This document shows, piece by piece, positions 26,176 to 35,837 of a stretch of 64,000 bases of DNA (the stretch's first letter is position 1; each line of letters opens with the position of its first letter). A program made the translations under genes and the position numbers. Origin of the DNA: Singulisphaera sp. GP187 (GTDB lineage Bacteria > Planctomycetota > Phycisphaerae > Phycisphaerales > SM1A02). The notes beneath the pieces are model-generated. The model saw only the letters and a list, made by a program, of their open reading frames with translations. It was not told where the DNA came from and did no database searches. Location of the stretch: the NCBI GenBank assembly GCA_945871915.1, contig CAMBXO010000008.1, positions 1 to 64,000 of the forward strand, read 5' to 3'.

Positions 26176-27449
26176 GCGGGGTCATCATACGGCTCATGCA
26201 TGGCCGCGTACCACCACACACATCCGCTGAGCAGGCTAAACAACGCGAGCAACGCGAAGGCGGCGTTGAAGGAAAATGTTTCTGCCATCCATCCCACCAG
26301 CGGAACCGCCGGGACATCTCCAAGAAGATGCAGCACCAAGATGGCCATGGCCATTCCGGTTGCACGCTCGGAAGGGTGAAGCACATTCACAAGGTGCGCG
26401 TTGACCGGTCCAACACTCATCACCAGCAACAGGGCCGCCGTTGCAATGGCGCCCCACAACAACCACGGTTGTTCGGCCAGCACAACGACTAGCAACGCCG
26501 GCGCGGCCAGCATGCTGGTGATGGCACACACTCGAAGATGCGCCGCACGATCCGTGCGGAACCAGCGGTCACTCCACCACCCTCCACAAAGACTTCCAAC
26601 AATTCCGGTGATCACAATCACGCAACCGAAGATGGTTCCGCTGCTCTCAAGACCAATTCCTTTGGACGAGTCGAGATAGGTTGGCGTCCAGAATCCAAGA
26701 CTTCCAAAGCACGCGGTCTGCAACGCATACCCAAATGCGCAGCGGCGCCAGCGAACATTGGCCAGCATGGTGATCACACGACTGAATGCTGGAGGCTTGC
26801 CAATCGGCTCGCCTGAATCCATGCCGCCTCGTGGTGGGTCACGAAGCATCAACAGACATCCGGCGAGCAACATCCCGGGAATGCCCGCCACCAAGAAGGC
26901 ATGTCGCCAGCCCCATGCAACGCCAACGGTGCTTCCGATGATGAATCCGATTGCTGCACCAATTGGAATGGCTGAGTTAAAGACGGCCATCACACGACTT
27001 CGCATGGATGGTGCAAATTCGTCGGCCAGCACGGCCGGTGCAACACTGGAATACGCGGCTTCGCCAATGCCGGTGAGCGCGCGAAAGAACAGAAGGCTCC
27101 AGAAGCCCGCGGCCCATCCGCCGAGAGCGGTGAGAAGGCTCCACAACGCAACGGCAACTGCCAGAACAACAATGCGACGCGATCGATCGGCGAGCACTCC
27201 AAAAAGCGGCGCGGCCAATGTGTAGACAAGAATGAATGATGAATAGAGCCATCCGCTTTCGCTTGCGGTCAGGGCAAGGCCGCCGTCCGCCACCGACTTT
27301 TGCAGGAGTGGCACCAAACTGCTCACCACAAAGCGGTCGGCGTAATTCAGCAGGTTTAGAAAACTAAGTGTGGCCAGTGCAATCCATGCGGGTCGACTGA
27401 TGAGACCCGTCCCGTGAATCGCGCGAGTGTGCGGTACGACATCCATCAT
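26172..27449 (-). CDS. MFS transporter (spinster-like)
   Basis: 425 residues with about 12 transmembrane segments. FLNLLNYADRFVVSSLVPLLQ, the loop GVLADRSRRIVV (MFS motif A) and FFRALTGIGEAAYSSVAP are typical of spinster-like/ACS major facilitator proteins. Substrate unknown. It is locked between two shikimate-pathway genes by 4-nt overlaps on both sides (with aroDE at 27446-27449 and aroC at 26172-26175), so its expression is tied to aromatic amino-acid synthesis. It ends in a short charged cytoplasmic tail (HEPYDDPA). Confidence 0.9.
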   Translation of the reverse strand: MMDVVPHTRAIHGTGLISRPAWIALATLSFLNLLNYADRFVVSSLVPLLQKSVADGGLALTASESGWLYSSFILVYTLAAPLFGVLADRSRRIVVLAVAVALWSLLTALGGWAAGFWSLLFFRALTGIGEAAYSSVAPAVLADEFAPSMRSRVMAVFNSAIPIGAAIGFIIGSTVGVAWGWRHAFLVAGIPGMLLAGCLLMLRDPPRGGMDSGEPIGKPPAFSRVITMLANVRWRRCAFGYALQTACFGSLGFWTPTYLDSSKGIGLESSGTIFGCVIVITGIVGSLCGGWWSDRWFRTDRAAHLRVCAITSMLAAPALLVVVLAEQPWLLWGAIATAALLLVMSVGPVNAHLVNVLHPSERATGMAMAILVLHLLGDVPAVPLVGWMAETFSFNAAFALLALFSLLSGCVWWYAAMHEPYDDPA

Positions 27450-29185
27450 CGGACCCGGAGCGATCCATCCACAAGTCGACGAAACAAACCTGCGGGTGCT
27501 GCGTGGCCGGTGAACAATTCAAATTGCATGTGAGCCTGTCGTATAAACATGTCGGAGCCGTCGACGACCGTCGCGCCTTGCTCCGCTGCCATGCGAAGCA
27601 GTGGTGTTTGTAGTGGGCGGTACACCGTGTCCAGCACAACCATCTTTTGATGAAGGGCTACATCCGGCGGAAGCATGCATCCCTCTGGATCTGACCCGCC
27701 CTCCATTCCAACGCTTGTGGCATGAACAATGGCTTGAAATGTTTCGCCAGAAAATTGATCCATGCGGCTTGCAGTCACCTGCGCCTCCCCGCCGCCGGGC
27801 AATGCTCGCCCATGCAGTGAGTGTGCGATGGCCTCGGCGCGAGCGTGTGTGCGATTGAACAACGTGACTCGCGCACCAGCCAATGCAAGCCCCGCTGCAA
27901 TCGCGCGAGCCGCGCCGCCTGCTCCAAGAATTGCAACGTGTATGTTTCGCCACGCGGATCGCATTTCATTACCACCGGGAACCGTATGGGGGTCTTGTCC
28001 ACACGCGAGCGATGCCGAAGTGTCTCCATGAAGTGCCAGCGCGACCGCCAAAGAAGCCACCGCCGCCGGTGCATCGGTGTTCAGTGCTTTTAGGGAACCG
28101 TCGGGTCGAAACAGAATCGTGTTGGCCGCGCCGCACCAATCGGAAATGGCATCCAATTCTCCGCCACACTCACGGATAAATCGAACGGCGTGTTCCTTGT
28201 GTGGAATCGTCACGCTGAGTCCACGCACATCAAGTTGCCTGAACTCACGCAGTGCGTGCATGCCTGCTTTGAAATGTTCCCATTCAGTTGGAATGGGAAA
28301 TGGAACATAGCAACCGTCGAATCCGATCGCTCCAAATCCTGCGTTGTGAATAAGCGGACTCAGCGATTGATCGAGTGGCCATCCAACAATTCCAAACACT
28401 TGCGTGGTGCGCGAAATGGAATCAAAGCGAAAGAGTTTGCGAAGTTGTGCCACGGTTGGTTGCCCCGGCGCCGTGCCTGGATCGCCTTCGGCGCGGGCGT
28501 AGGTAAGAAACGCTCCAAACTTTGCGGCCAGCACTCGAGAGGCCATTCCAAACGGACCCATGCATAGTGCAATGGTTGGCTTGGGTGCTTGGTGCAGCAA
28601 CTCGAAAGCCTCCACACAATCTCGCACACTTCGGGCTCGCCACGCAAGTTTGGCCACTGCACATGCAGGATCGTTCCACATGGCCACAGCGCGGCGAGTG
28701 AGATCGGACGGTCGCCCCTGAAAATCGTGGCTACTCAATATGAGTTGTGGTTTCTTCGCGGCGGGTTGCGGCGGGTGAGCAACAGCCAGAAGAATCTTCT
28801 GCCGAATATTGGCACTGCAACCAAGACTGGCAAGTTCAAAGTCGATAAATCGGGGAGCAGGATCGGCCGTTCCGATGGCTTCCAACAGACTCACGCGATC
28901 CATTTCATTGCCTCGAAAGGCACCGCCCTCCGCAACACCTCGAATGGTGACCACACACGGAGCCTTGCACTCACGAACCAAGCGAAGCACGGAAGCAAGC
29001 CCGTCCGCTTCTTCTGCCAAAGAATCCACTCGCCATTCCACCAGCGTTGCACCGGCTGCAATTTCCGCTGCAGCCATGGCCAGTGCAGAGTCAACTTCGT
29101 CAGCACTCTCAACCGGAATGGCCACAACAATCTGTGTGCGTGATGCACTGGCAGTGGGCACAGAAGCAGCGTTCACAAGCGGCAC
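27446..29185 (-). CDS. aroDE: Bifunctional 3-dehydroquinate dehydratase (type I) / shikimate dehydrogenase
   Basis: About 579 residues. The first ~230 are a type I dehydroquinase: VEWRVDSL, LSSHDF (His), AVAKLAW (Schiff-base Lys), CMGPFGMASRVL and APGQPTV. The remainder is shikimate dehydrogenase: FGIVGWPLDQSLSPLIHNAGF, LSVTIPHKEHAVRF (Lys), LNTDAPA, ILGAGGAARAIAAGLA and FNRTHARAE. Such fusions catalyse steps 3 and 4 of the shikimate pathway. The frame is open to a GTG at 29254, but that overlaps the divergent gene start at 29227; GTG at 29185 is preferred, without a strong ribosome-binding site. Confidence 0.93.
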   Translation of the reverse strand: MPLVNAASVPTASASRTQIVVAIPVESADEVDSALAMAAAEIAAGATLVEWRVDSLAEEADGLASVLRLVRECKAPCVVTIRGVAEGGAFRGNEMDRVSLLEAIGTADPAPRFIDFELASLGCSANIRQKILLAVAHPPQPAAKKPQLILSSHDFQGRPSDLTRRAVAMWNDPACAVAKLAWRARSVRDCVEAFELLHQAPKPTIALCMGPFGMASRVLAAKFGAFLTYARAEGDPGTAPGQPTVAQLRKLFRFDSISRTTQVFGIVGWPLDQSLSPLIHNAGFGAIGFDGCYVPFPIPTEWEHFKAGMHALREFRQLDVRGLSVTIPHKEHAVRFIRECGGELDAISDWCGAANTILFRPDGSLKALNTDAPAAVASLAVALALHGDTSASLACGQDPHTVPGGNEMRSAWRNIHVAILGAGGAARAIAAGLALAGARVTLFNRTHARAEAIAHSLHGRALPGGGEAQVTASRMDQFSGETFQAIVHATSVGMEGGSDPEGCMLPPDVALHQKMVVLDTVYRPLQTPLLRMAAEQGATVVDGSDMFIRQAHMQFELFTGHAAPAGLFRRLVDGSLRVR

Positions 29186-29226
29186 AAGGTGAGTGTAGAT
29201 GGCGTCATGCGCCGTAACATGGGGTG

Positions 29227-29853
29227 ATGGCGGACGAAACCGTTGACATGACACTTGAGACTTTGCATGCCAACCTCAAGGGATTCATTCGATTTGATGG
29301 AGATCGGATTCCTATTCGAGTGATTGTGGCACCCGATGGCTGGCTGGTGGCCCCCGTGATGGAAGCAATGCTTGGCGCCGTGGAGACGGTGCTTGAATTG
29401 CCAGACGATGGTGAGACTTCGCTCCAGTTGATGGTGTCGCTTGAACGCATGGACGCCGATGGAGAGCACGCGGGCCTCTGCGATCGTTGGCGTGCGTACC
29501 ACGGAGAGCCCGACGATGTGCGATGGGCGCGCATGCAGATTGATGCTTCACGATATTTGCAATGGTTTGTGGATGGCGAAGCCCTGATCATTGCCAATCC
29601 GCTTGCGAGCGATGAGGCGTCGCTGTTGAAGATGATCAACGCCAAGCCCCGAACTTTTCTGAAAGCCTTTTGCACCGCCGTAAAAGTTTCGTGCGAAGAC
29701 CCTGTGGCGGTCGGGCTCGACCCCGGCGGTATTGATATTCGGCGAGCCCACGATGTTGCACGTCTGGCGTTCCCTATGCGGTTTATGGAATCCGGACAAG
29801 TTCGCAGTTTTATTGAAGGCAGTTCATCGCCATTCATTCCGGGAATGGCGTGA
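29227..29853 (+). CDS. Conserved hypothetical protein, DUF2470-like C-terminus
   Basis: 208 residues, mixed alpha/beta, no signal peptide or membrane segment. The C-terminal part AVGLDPGGIDIRRAHDVARLAFP resembles the DUF2470 tail that accompanies flavin-reductase-like/HugZ split-barrel proteins, but the N-terminal half (FIRFDGDRIPIRVIVAPDGWLVAPV) is not clearly a split barrel. ATG at 29227; a GTG one codon upstream is equally possible. It lies 39 bp before the phenylalanine hydroxylase gene on the same strand. Confidence 0.7.
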   Translation: MADETVDMTLETLHANLKGFIRFDGDRIPIRVIVAPDGWLVAPVMEAMLGAVETVLELPDDGETSLQLMVSLERMDADGEHAGLCDRWRAYHGEPDDVRWARMQIDASRYLQWFVDGEALIIANPLASDEASLLKMINAKPRTFLKAFCTAVKVSCEDPVAVGLDPGGIDIRRAHDVARLAFPMRFMESGQVRSFIEGSSSPFIPGMA

Positions 29854-29892
29854 TTCCGCGTACGATGCCTGCACACAAAGGAGTGCCTGCCC

Positions 29893-30771
29893 ATGGTTGA
29901 TGGATCGCATCACAAAAGCGTTCAGAAGTTTGCCGGAAGTTTGAATCATGCCATGCTTGAAAGCAACGAAGCCTTGGCGGCGCAGACGTATGTCAACGAT
30001 TTTGGCAAGCCCGGGTTTCAAGATGTCACACGCTGCTACATCCAGCAACGCTACGAGGGTTACACCCCGGAAAACCAAGAGACATGGCAGACCCTCTTTG
30101 ATCGGCAGATGGAGTTTCTTTCTAAGAACGCAAGCCAAACGTATTTGAGCGGTGCGAAGAAGATCAATCTCTCGCGTGACCGTGTTCCACCGTTGTCCGA
30201 CATCAATGCTCGTCTGAAACCGATGACCGGATGGCAAAGCCGCGCGGTCGCTGGCTACCTGCCCTCCAAAGTTTTCTTTGCATGCTTAGCGCGGCGAGAT
30301 TTTCCGACCACCGTTGTGATCCGACCGAAGGAGTCCATTGACTACCTACCGGAACCTGACATTTTTCACGATGTCTTCGGCCATGTGCCGCTGCATGCTG
30401 ACCCAACTTTTGCTGACTTTCTGCAGACGTACGGCCAAGCTGCCTTGACCACAGATGATCCAGCGGAGACCGAGCGACTGGCTCGCCTGTTTTGGTTCAC
30501 GGTGGAATTTGGATTGATTCGCGAAGGCGGAACCGTGAAGGTGTATGGAAGCGGTCTCATCAGCAGTCCCGGCGAGAGTCGCCATTCGCTCAGCAGCGAC
30601 TCGGTCGACCGGCGTCCATTCAATCTTGAACAGGTTTGTGACACGGCCTTTGAGATCGATCACTTTCAACCCATTTTGTATGTGCTTGACAGTTTCGATC
30701 AATTGCGAGATGCCATGAACACCTATTCCAAGAGGCTGCTTTCGAAAAAGGGTTCGCCGGTTCCTGCTTAA
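29893..30771 (+). CDS. phhA: Phenylalanine 4-monooxygenase (biopterin-dependent)
   Basis: 292 residues, the length of bacterial single-domain enzymes. The iron site is DIFHDVFGHVPLHAD (two His) plus Glu in FWFTVEFGLI; GYLPSKVFFACLARRDFPTTVVIR is the typical central block and the C-terminus keeps YGSGLISSPGESRHSL. It hydroxylates Phe to Tyr with O2 and tetrahydrobiopterin in the cytoplasm. AGGAG lies 10 nt before the ATG. No pterin carbinolamine dehydratase gene is nearby. Confidence 0.94.
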   Translation: MVDGSHHKSVQKFAGSLNHAMLESNEALAAQTYVNDFGKPGFQDVTRCYIQQRYEGYTPENQETWQTLFDRQMEFLSKNASQTYLSGAKKINLSRDRVPPLSDINARLKPMTGWQSRAVAGYLPSKVFFACLARRDFPTTVVIRPKESIDYLPEPDIFHDVFGHVPLHADPTFADFLQTYGQAALTTDDPAETERLARLFWFTVEFGLIREGGTVKVYGSGLISSPGESRHSLSSDSVDRRPFNLEQVCDTAFEIDHFQPILYVLDSFDQLRDAMNTYSKRLLSKKGSPVPA

Positions 30772-30830
30772 TTCAGTAGCTGAGTGCGGCGTGCGAGCAC
30801 TACAGGGACGGGCTCGCTTACTCTGCACCC

Positions 30831-32117
30831 ATGTCCACAACCTCGATTCGCGCCCGCGCCACAACATCTCGACGCATAGCATCGCCCAGTCGCGTTTCTA
30901 AGAGTCCCACGATTGCACTTTCGGAATTTGCCTCGCGGCGAGAGAAACTCCTGAAGGCTCTCGACGGATCCGTTGGGCTTGTTGTGGCTGGCGATGGCGA
31001 TGCGAATGGGCACCACCCTTTTGAAGCTTCGGCGCACTTTCTCTACTTGACCGGCATTCGCGATGAGGCCGGCGCTTCGCTTCTCTTTGATCCTCGAAAT
31101 CCCAATCCGAAGCGACGCATGCAACTTTTTCTGCGGCCGCTCAATCCAGAGCGAGAGAAATGGGATGGGTTTCGTCCGGAAATCGGAGCAGAACTCCGCG
31201 CGCGGGCTGGCTTCGAAACGATTTTCCGAAGCAACATGCTTCCCATGCAAGTGCTGGATGCAGCCAGGCGAAGTCGACAGTTGTCATTGTTGATGCCCCT
31301 TTCGCAGCACACGATGCCGATCAGTTCGGATTTGGAGATCTTCCGGCGAGTGATGGAACGCGTTCCCGGTTGCACCATGGTGGATCGTTCGCAAGTGTTG
31401 CTAGCCATGCGTGCCCGCAAGAGCGCGGCCGAAGTCGCCTGCATCGAGCATGCCGGGCACATCACGGGCCTTGGATTTCGTGCGGCCATGTCCACGCTGC
31501 GTCCGGGCATGAACGAATCTCAGTTGCAGCGAGCCGTCGAAGATGCCTACCACCATGGTGGCGCCCGCGACCTTGCGTTTCCAACGATTGCCGGTGGCGG
31601 TTTCAACAGCACGGTGCTTCACTATCGAGCCAATGATCAGGAACTTGCGGCGGGCGACCTTGTGTGTCTAGACAGTGGTGCAAAGTGGCAGGGCTATTCA
31701 GCCGATGTCACCCGCACGCTGCCTGTGAGTGGCCAATTCTCGCGGCGACAAAAAGAGGTGTACGAAGTGGTGCTCGCAGCACAATCAGCGGCAATCAAAG
31801 CGTGCAAACCTGGCCGACGAATTCATCAAGTGGACGACGCGGCGCGAGCGGTCATTCACAAGGCTGGATTCGGTGACTGGTTTATTCATGGCATTGGTCA
31901 CCACCTCGGGCTCGAAACGCACGACGCCAATCCGGACGAGCCACTTGCGGATGGTGCGGTGATCACCTTGGAGCCCGGCATTTACATTCCGAGTGAACGC
32001 ATCGGCATTCGCATTGAGGATGATGTCTTGGTTACACGCCGAGGCCCGCGCACACTTACGAGTCACATCGCAAAATCTGTTGCTGATATCGAGCGGTTGA
32101 TGCGCCGACGCGCCTAA
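30831..32117 (+). CDS. pepP: Xaa-Pro aminopeptidase (M24B)
   Basis: 428 residues. An N-terminal AMP_N-like domain (SEFASRREKLLKAL, AHFLYLTGIRDEAGASLLF) precedes the pita-bread peptidase domain with the dinuclear-metal ligands: CLDSGAKWQGYSADVTRT (two Asp), HGIGHHLGLETHD (His), TLEPGIYIP (Glu) and RIEDDVLVT (Glu). It removes N-terminal residues before proline. ATG at 30831; 59 bp after phhA. The first ~30 residues are Arg/Ser-rich and probably disordered. Confidence 0.94.
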   Translation: MSTTSIRARATTSRRIASPSRVSKSPTIALSEFASRREKLLKALDGSVGLVVAGDGDANGHHPFEASAHFLYLTGIRDEAGASLLFDPRNPNPKRRMQLFLRPLNPEREKWDGFRPEIGAELRARAGFETIFRSNMLPMQVLDAARRSRQLSLLMPLSQHTMPISSDLEIFRRVMERVPGCTMVDRSQVLLAMRARKSAAEVACIEHAGHITGLGFRAAMSTLRPGMNESQLQRAVEDAYHHGGARDLAFPTIAGGGFNSTVLHYRANDQELAAGDLVCLDSGAKWQGYSADVTRTLPVSGQFSRRQKEVYEVVLAAQSAAIKACKPGRRIHQVDDAARAVIHKAGFGDWFIHGIGHHLGLETHDANPDEPLADGAVITLEPGIYIPSERIGIRIEDDVLVTRRGPRTLTSHIAKSVADIERLMRRRA

Positions 32118-32521
32118 TTCTGCGGCAGCGGTCGAACCAAGAATCCGTGCATGGCCATCAGAAAAAGGCTCCATGTCACCGGAAGGGCGGCAATGACGAT
32201 GGCGATCAGAATGAGCGATCGGCCCAGCGGATCTCGCTTGCGACCAACAATTTCGCACGAAACGATTACAAACAGGACCAGTGCAAACTTAAACGCAACG
32301 GCGCCGGGCAATTCCCAGTGCTCGATGATGAGCTTGGCCAGTGGATTGAGTTCGTTGCCGCCACGCCGAAGAATGTGCCAGGTAAACATGCAGTCCATTG
32401 CGGAGAGCAAGAGCAACCACGCGTAGCCATTTTGGTAACGCATGGGCGGTGAACTCAGCCATGCAACATCCACCGCTTCTTGTGCTTCCGATTTCGTGCC
32501 ATGATCGTGATCGGTCACCAC
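32114..32521 (-). CDS. DUF5658-like small membrane protein
   Basis: About 135 residues with three hydrophobic segments. YAWLLLLSAMDCMFTWHILRRGGNELNPLAKLII is, in shorter blocks, the DUF5658 pattern (a D-x-x-x-T-W-H helix followed by ELNP), known from small uncharacterised membrane proteins. The start is doubtful: GTG at 32521 or 32518, or the ATG at 32443 just before the first helix. Its stop overlaps the pepP stop by 4 nt in convergent orientation. Confidence 0.68.
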   Translation of the reverse strand: MVTDHDHGTKSEAQEAVDVAWLSSPPMRYQNGYAWLLLLSAMDCMFTWHILRRGGNELNPLAKLIIEHWELPGAVAFKFALVLFVIVSCEIVGRKRDPLGRSLILIAIVIAALPVTWSLFLMAMHGFLVRPLPQN

Positions 32522-32581
32522 GGCAGTATCGCATGGCGACGGCGTTTGTGGCGGCCCGCAGACCGCGGCTTTCGTTCAAGA

Positions 32582-34444
32582 CTAAAGAATGGAATCGTGC
32601 GAAGCCACATTGTGCGCCGGCGCGGTATTCAGTTGAACCAGTTGTGTGCCCTGAATGTCTTTGGCACTCTGTGGATCGACCCAATCTGAATGGCACGACG
32701 CCTTGCCCTTGTCCGCTTGAACTGCTTTGGCGGTCTTGGCAGCAAGACGATGGATCTCATCGGGACTGAGGACGCCTCGTTTGGCAAGGATTTCCTGCTG
32801 CTCTGGTGTCAACGCACCACTGATCGAGGGTTTGCCCCGGTCAAATCCCTCAGCCTTGCCACTGGCAAACTCCTGAATTTCCTTACTGATGCGAACGCTG
32901 CACCAATCGTGTCCACACATGGCACAGAAGTCGGTGTCCACATCAAGGTCCTCATCGTGGTACGCCCGCGCCGTGTCTGGATCGAAACTCAATGCAAAAT
33001 GTTTTTCCCAGTTCAACGCCGCCCGTGCCTTGGTGAGTTCATCGTCGCGATCCCGCGAACCCGGAATGCCCAGCGCAACATCCGCTGCGTGCGCTGCAAT
33101 TTTGTACGCGATGCACCCCTGCTTCACATCATCTTTCTTTGGAAGACCAAGATGCTCCTTGGGTGTCACATAGCACAGCATGCTGGCGCCGTGGTAACCG
33201 GCAGCCGTAGCGCCAATACAACTGGTGATGTGGTCATAGCCCGGAAAGATGTCCGTCACCAGCGGGCCAAGCACATAAAACGGTGCGCCGTGACAAATGC
33301 GGCGTTGCAACTTCATGTTGAATTCGATCTGATCAAACGGCACATGACCCGGGCCCTCGATCATCACCTGCACTCCGTGCCGCCATGCACGCTCGGTCAA
33401 TTCGCCAAGCGTTGTGAGTTCTGCAAGTTGCGCCGCATCGGTTGCATCTGCAAGCCCACCCGGCCGCAATCCATCACCAATGGAAAAGGTGACATCGTGT
33501 CGGCGCATCAACTGACAGATCTGATCCCACCCTTCGTACATCGGGTTTTGCCGATTGTGCACCAGCATCCACTTGGCAAGCAGACTTCCGCCACGACTCA
33601 CAATCCCAATGAGTCGGTCCTTGATCAGCGGCAAGTGTTCTCGCAATACGCCTGCATGAATGGTGAAGTAATCGACGCCTTGCTTGGCCTGATGCTCGAG
33701 TGTTTCGAGAATGATTTCAATGTTGAGGTCTTCCAGTTTTCTCCCAATGATCATGGAATAAATTGGAACTGTTCCAATGGGCACGGTGCTGTGACGCAGG
33801 ATCGCTTCGCGGCACGCATCAAGGTCTCCGCCCGTTGAAAGATCCATCACGGTGTCGGCACCCCATCGCTCCGCCCACTTCAGTTTCTCCACTTCCTCAT
33901 CCGTGCCACTGGACACAGGACTTGCTCCCATGTTGGCATTGATCTTGGTCTTGCTGGCACGCCCGATGGCCATCGGGTCAAGGTGATGTTTCAGATGGTT
34001 CACATTGGCTGGAATCACCATGCGACCAGCCGCCACTTCGTCGCGAACTTGCAGTGCTGTCAGGTGCGGCTCACGTTGTGCCACGCGACGCATGTGCCGC
34101 GTGACCACACCCATCCGCGCACACTCCAGTTGCGTGATTGGCTGAAACCCATTTGGTGGCACCGCGCGAATGAACGGTGCAATCTCTAGATGGTTGTGGC
34201 CGCCGCATCCAGTTTCCTGATCGGTCGCCTTGACGAGTTGCCAGGTCTCCGGCAAGAAGTCCCACGCGGTCAAGGCGCTTGCGGCGGGCATTCCCGGCGT
34301 GTCAGGACTTGCAAAGGCAAGTGGACCGCCCAGATTGGACTTGAGCGCAAACGAGCCAGGTGTGGTACCGGAGGCCTTGCTGGATGGATTGAATGCACCG
34401 TGCATGGGAAGGGCGTCGACAAATGGGTGAGGTGTGTTAGGCAT
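32582..34444 (-). CDS. thiC: Phosphomethylpyrimidine synthase ThiC
   Basis: 620 residues; radical-SAM enzyme converting aminoimidazole ribotide to the HMP-P moiety of thiamine. The C-terminal [4Fe-4S] motif is CAMCGHDWC (CX2CX4C). Other signatures: [67 protein letters not shown] and [15 protein letters not shown] at 34444; a longer open frame to 34549 would overlap the riboswitch terminator-like hairpin and is rejected. Controlled by the TPP riboswitch 128 nt upstream. Confidence 0.96.
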   Translation of the reverse strand: MPNTPHPFVDALPMHGAFNPSSKASGTTPGSFALKSNLGGPLAFASPDTPGMPAASALTAWDFLPETWQLVKATDQETGCGGHNHLEIAPFIRAVPPNGFQPITQLECARMGVVTRHMRRVAQREPHLTALQVRDEVAAGRMVIPANVNHLKHHLDPMAIGRASKTKINANMGASPVSSGTDEEVEKLKWAERWGADTVMDLSTGGDLDACREAILRHSTVPIGTVPIYSMIIGRKLEDLNIEIILETLEHQAKQGVDYFTIHAGVLREHLPLIKDRLIGIVSRGGSLLAKWMLVHNRQNPMYEGWDQICQLMRRHDVTFSIGDGLRPGGLADATDAAQLAELTTLGELTERAWRHGVQVMIEGPGHVPFDQIEFNMKLQRRICHGAPFYVLGPLVTDIFPGYDHITSCIGATAAGYHGASMLCYVTPKEHLGLPKKDDVKQGCIAYKIAAHAADVALGIPGSRDRDDELTKARAALNWEKHFALSFDPDTARAYHDEDLDVDTDFCAMCGHDWCSVRISKEIQEFASGKAEGFDRGKPSISGALTPEQQEILAKRGVLSPDEIHRLAAKTAKAVQADKGKASCHSDWVDPQSAKDIQGTQLVQLNTAPAHNVASHDSIL

Positions 34445-34553
34445 GTGAGTCTTTATGAGCCGTTGCAGCCGTATCCAACAAAACTGTGCCTGAATCAAAT
34501 TCTTTGAAGGATGAGAGCCGCTGCGATTATTTGGAACAAGAGGGTTCAAAACA

Positions 34554-34570
34554 CCAGCAAAACATGCTGG
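34554..34570 (-). terminator. Hairpin after the TPP aptamer, candidate expression platform
   Basis: On the minus strand CCAGCA-TGTTT-TGCTGG begins two nucleotides after the aptamer's P1 stem and is followed by TGTTTTG. The 6-bp stem with a T-rich tail resembles a short intrinsic terminator; the competing anti-terminator was not worked out. The gap between this hairpin and the thiC ATG is about 110 nt. Confidence 0.5.
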
Positions 34571-34571
34571 A

Positions 34572-34660
34572 ATCGCTTTCCTACGCCGGTTTGAGCCGGA
34601 TCAGGTTCAACGGGTGCTTCTCAGCGAGTGCCCCGTATGGCACACGCGCCCCGAGCGATC
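34572..34660 (-). promoter_or_regulatory. TPP (thi-box) riboswitch aptamer upstream of thiC
   Basis: Read on the minus strand: P1 ATCGCT / AGCGAT closes the element; the pyrimidine-sensor side has GGGGCGCG and CTGAGAAGCACCC; the conserved TTGAACCTGATCCGG and CCGGCGTAGGAA are the pyrophosphate helix and thi-box core. Spacing and order match the class. Thiamine diphosphate binding would lower thiC expression. Confidence 0.95.
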
Positions 34661-34702
34661 TGAAGGCATAATACCCCATCGGCGGCTCTGCATCTGGTTT
34701 GT

Positions 34703-35782
34703 ATGCAGCACATCGCCCGCATGTGGGTTCCGGGGTTTGTCACTGAACCTTGGTCAAGAATCCAACCTCGCCCCTTTCCAGAAACCACCTCCGTGCCTGT
34801 CATCAACCAACCTCAGTCGCCGTCAGCACCACCAGCACCCAAACTCGATGACGCAGATCGAAAGATGATCGAACTGCTTCTCAAAGACGGCCGCATGAGC
34901 GGACGAGAGATTGCACAGGGAACCGGTCTATCGGAGGCGAATGTCAGCCGGCGACTCGCGAGATTGATCGAAGACGGCGCAGTCCGAATCATTGGATTGG
35001 TCGAACCATATCTGCTCGGCTTGAAAACCCGCAGCATCGTGTTGCTGAAGTGCAACGGCGACTGCTTTGCGATTGCTGAACGACTCGCCAAACTGCCCTC
35101 CGTGTATTGGTGCGGTGTGACCTTTGGTGAATATGACCTTGTGCTGTTTGTGGTTGCCAAGGATGACCACGATCTGCTTGCCTGCTGCGACAGCATTCTG
35201 GAATCAGAGCGTGGCATCTCGGTGTTTGTGAACTGCCACATGCTCGAAACGATCCATTCAAACGGTGAGAAGACTATTTCGATCGACCAAAACTCTACAA
35301 AGGGTCTCACCCGCCATGCGGCGAAATTGGATGAGGTCGATCACGCCCTCATTCGAATGCTTCAGGTGGATGGCAGGACCAGTTTTGCAGACCTTGCTGC
35401 TGCCGCCGATATCTCGGCAACGAGTGCCGCCGACCGTTATCGCCAGTTGAGTCAAAGCGGCATTGTCCAGTTGATCACGCTTCCAAATCCAATCAGCATG
35501 GGAACTCCGGTTCGATTCACCGCGTGCATAACGGTCAACGGACCTATTCGCCAGGCCATGCGAGCCATTGCAAACCTTCCTAACTGCGTGTGGAGTTGCG
35601 GCGTTGGTGGGGTCTACGCCATCATCACCGAGTTTCACTGTGAAGATGAGACCTGCATGAATCACATTCGAGCCAAGCTCGCGAATATTCCTGGCGTTAC
35701 CTCCGTTGGAATCTCCCTTCATCGGAGGGTCGTCTTGGACAGTTTCTGCTGGGGCCATCCAGAACAATCGCATTCCCTTTGA
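34703..35782 (+). CDS. Lrp/AsnC regulator with two tandem Lrp modules
   Basis: About 359 residues holding two complete Lrp/AsnC units. The first has a winged HTH (LDDADRKMIELLLKDGRMSG, GLSEANVSRRLARLIEDGAV) and a RAM sensor (about residues 105-190); the second repeats this (LDEVDHALIRMLQVDGRTSF, RYRQLSQSGIVQL, then RAM to the end). One chain therefore imitates an Lrp dimer. Start uncertain: ATG 34703, ATG 34721 or GTG 34793, none with a clear ribosome-binding site. Divergent from the riboswitch-thiC unit and 55 bp upstream of the threonine dehydratase gene, its likely target. Confidence 0.88.
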   Translation: MQHIARMWVPGFVTEPWSRIQPRPFPETTSVPVINQPQSPSAPPAPKLDDADRKMIELLLKDGRMSGREIAQGTGLSEANVSRRLARLIEDGAVRIIGLVEPYLLGLKTRSIVLLKCNGDCFAIAERLAKLPSVYWCGVTFGEYDLVLFVVAKDDHDLLACCDSILESERGISVFVNCHMLETIHSNGEKTISIDQNSTKGLTRHAAKLDEVDHALIRMLQVDGRTSFADLAAAADISATSAADRYRQLSQSGIVQLITLPNPISMGTPVRFTACITVNGPIRQAMRAIANLPNCVWSCGVGGVYAIITEFHCEDETCMNHIRAKLANIPGVTSVGISLHRRVVLDSFCWGHPEQSHSL

Positions 35783-35837
35783 TTGATGACTGCGGCATAG
35801 CACGATCATGCGCCATGCACGCTACTTTGGTTGCGGC

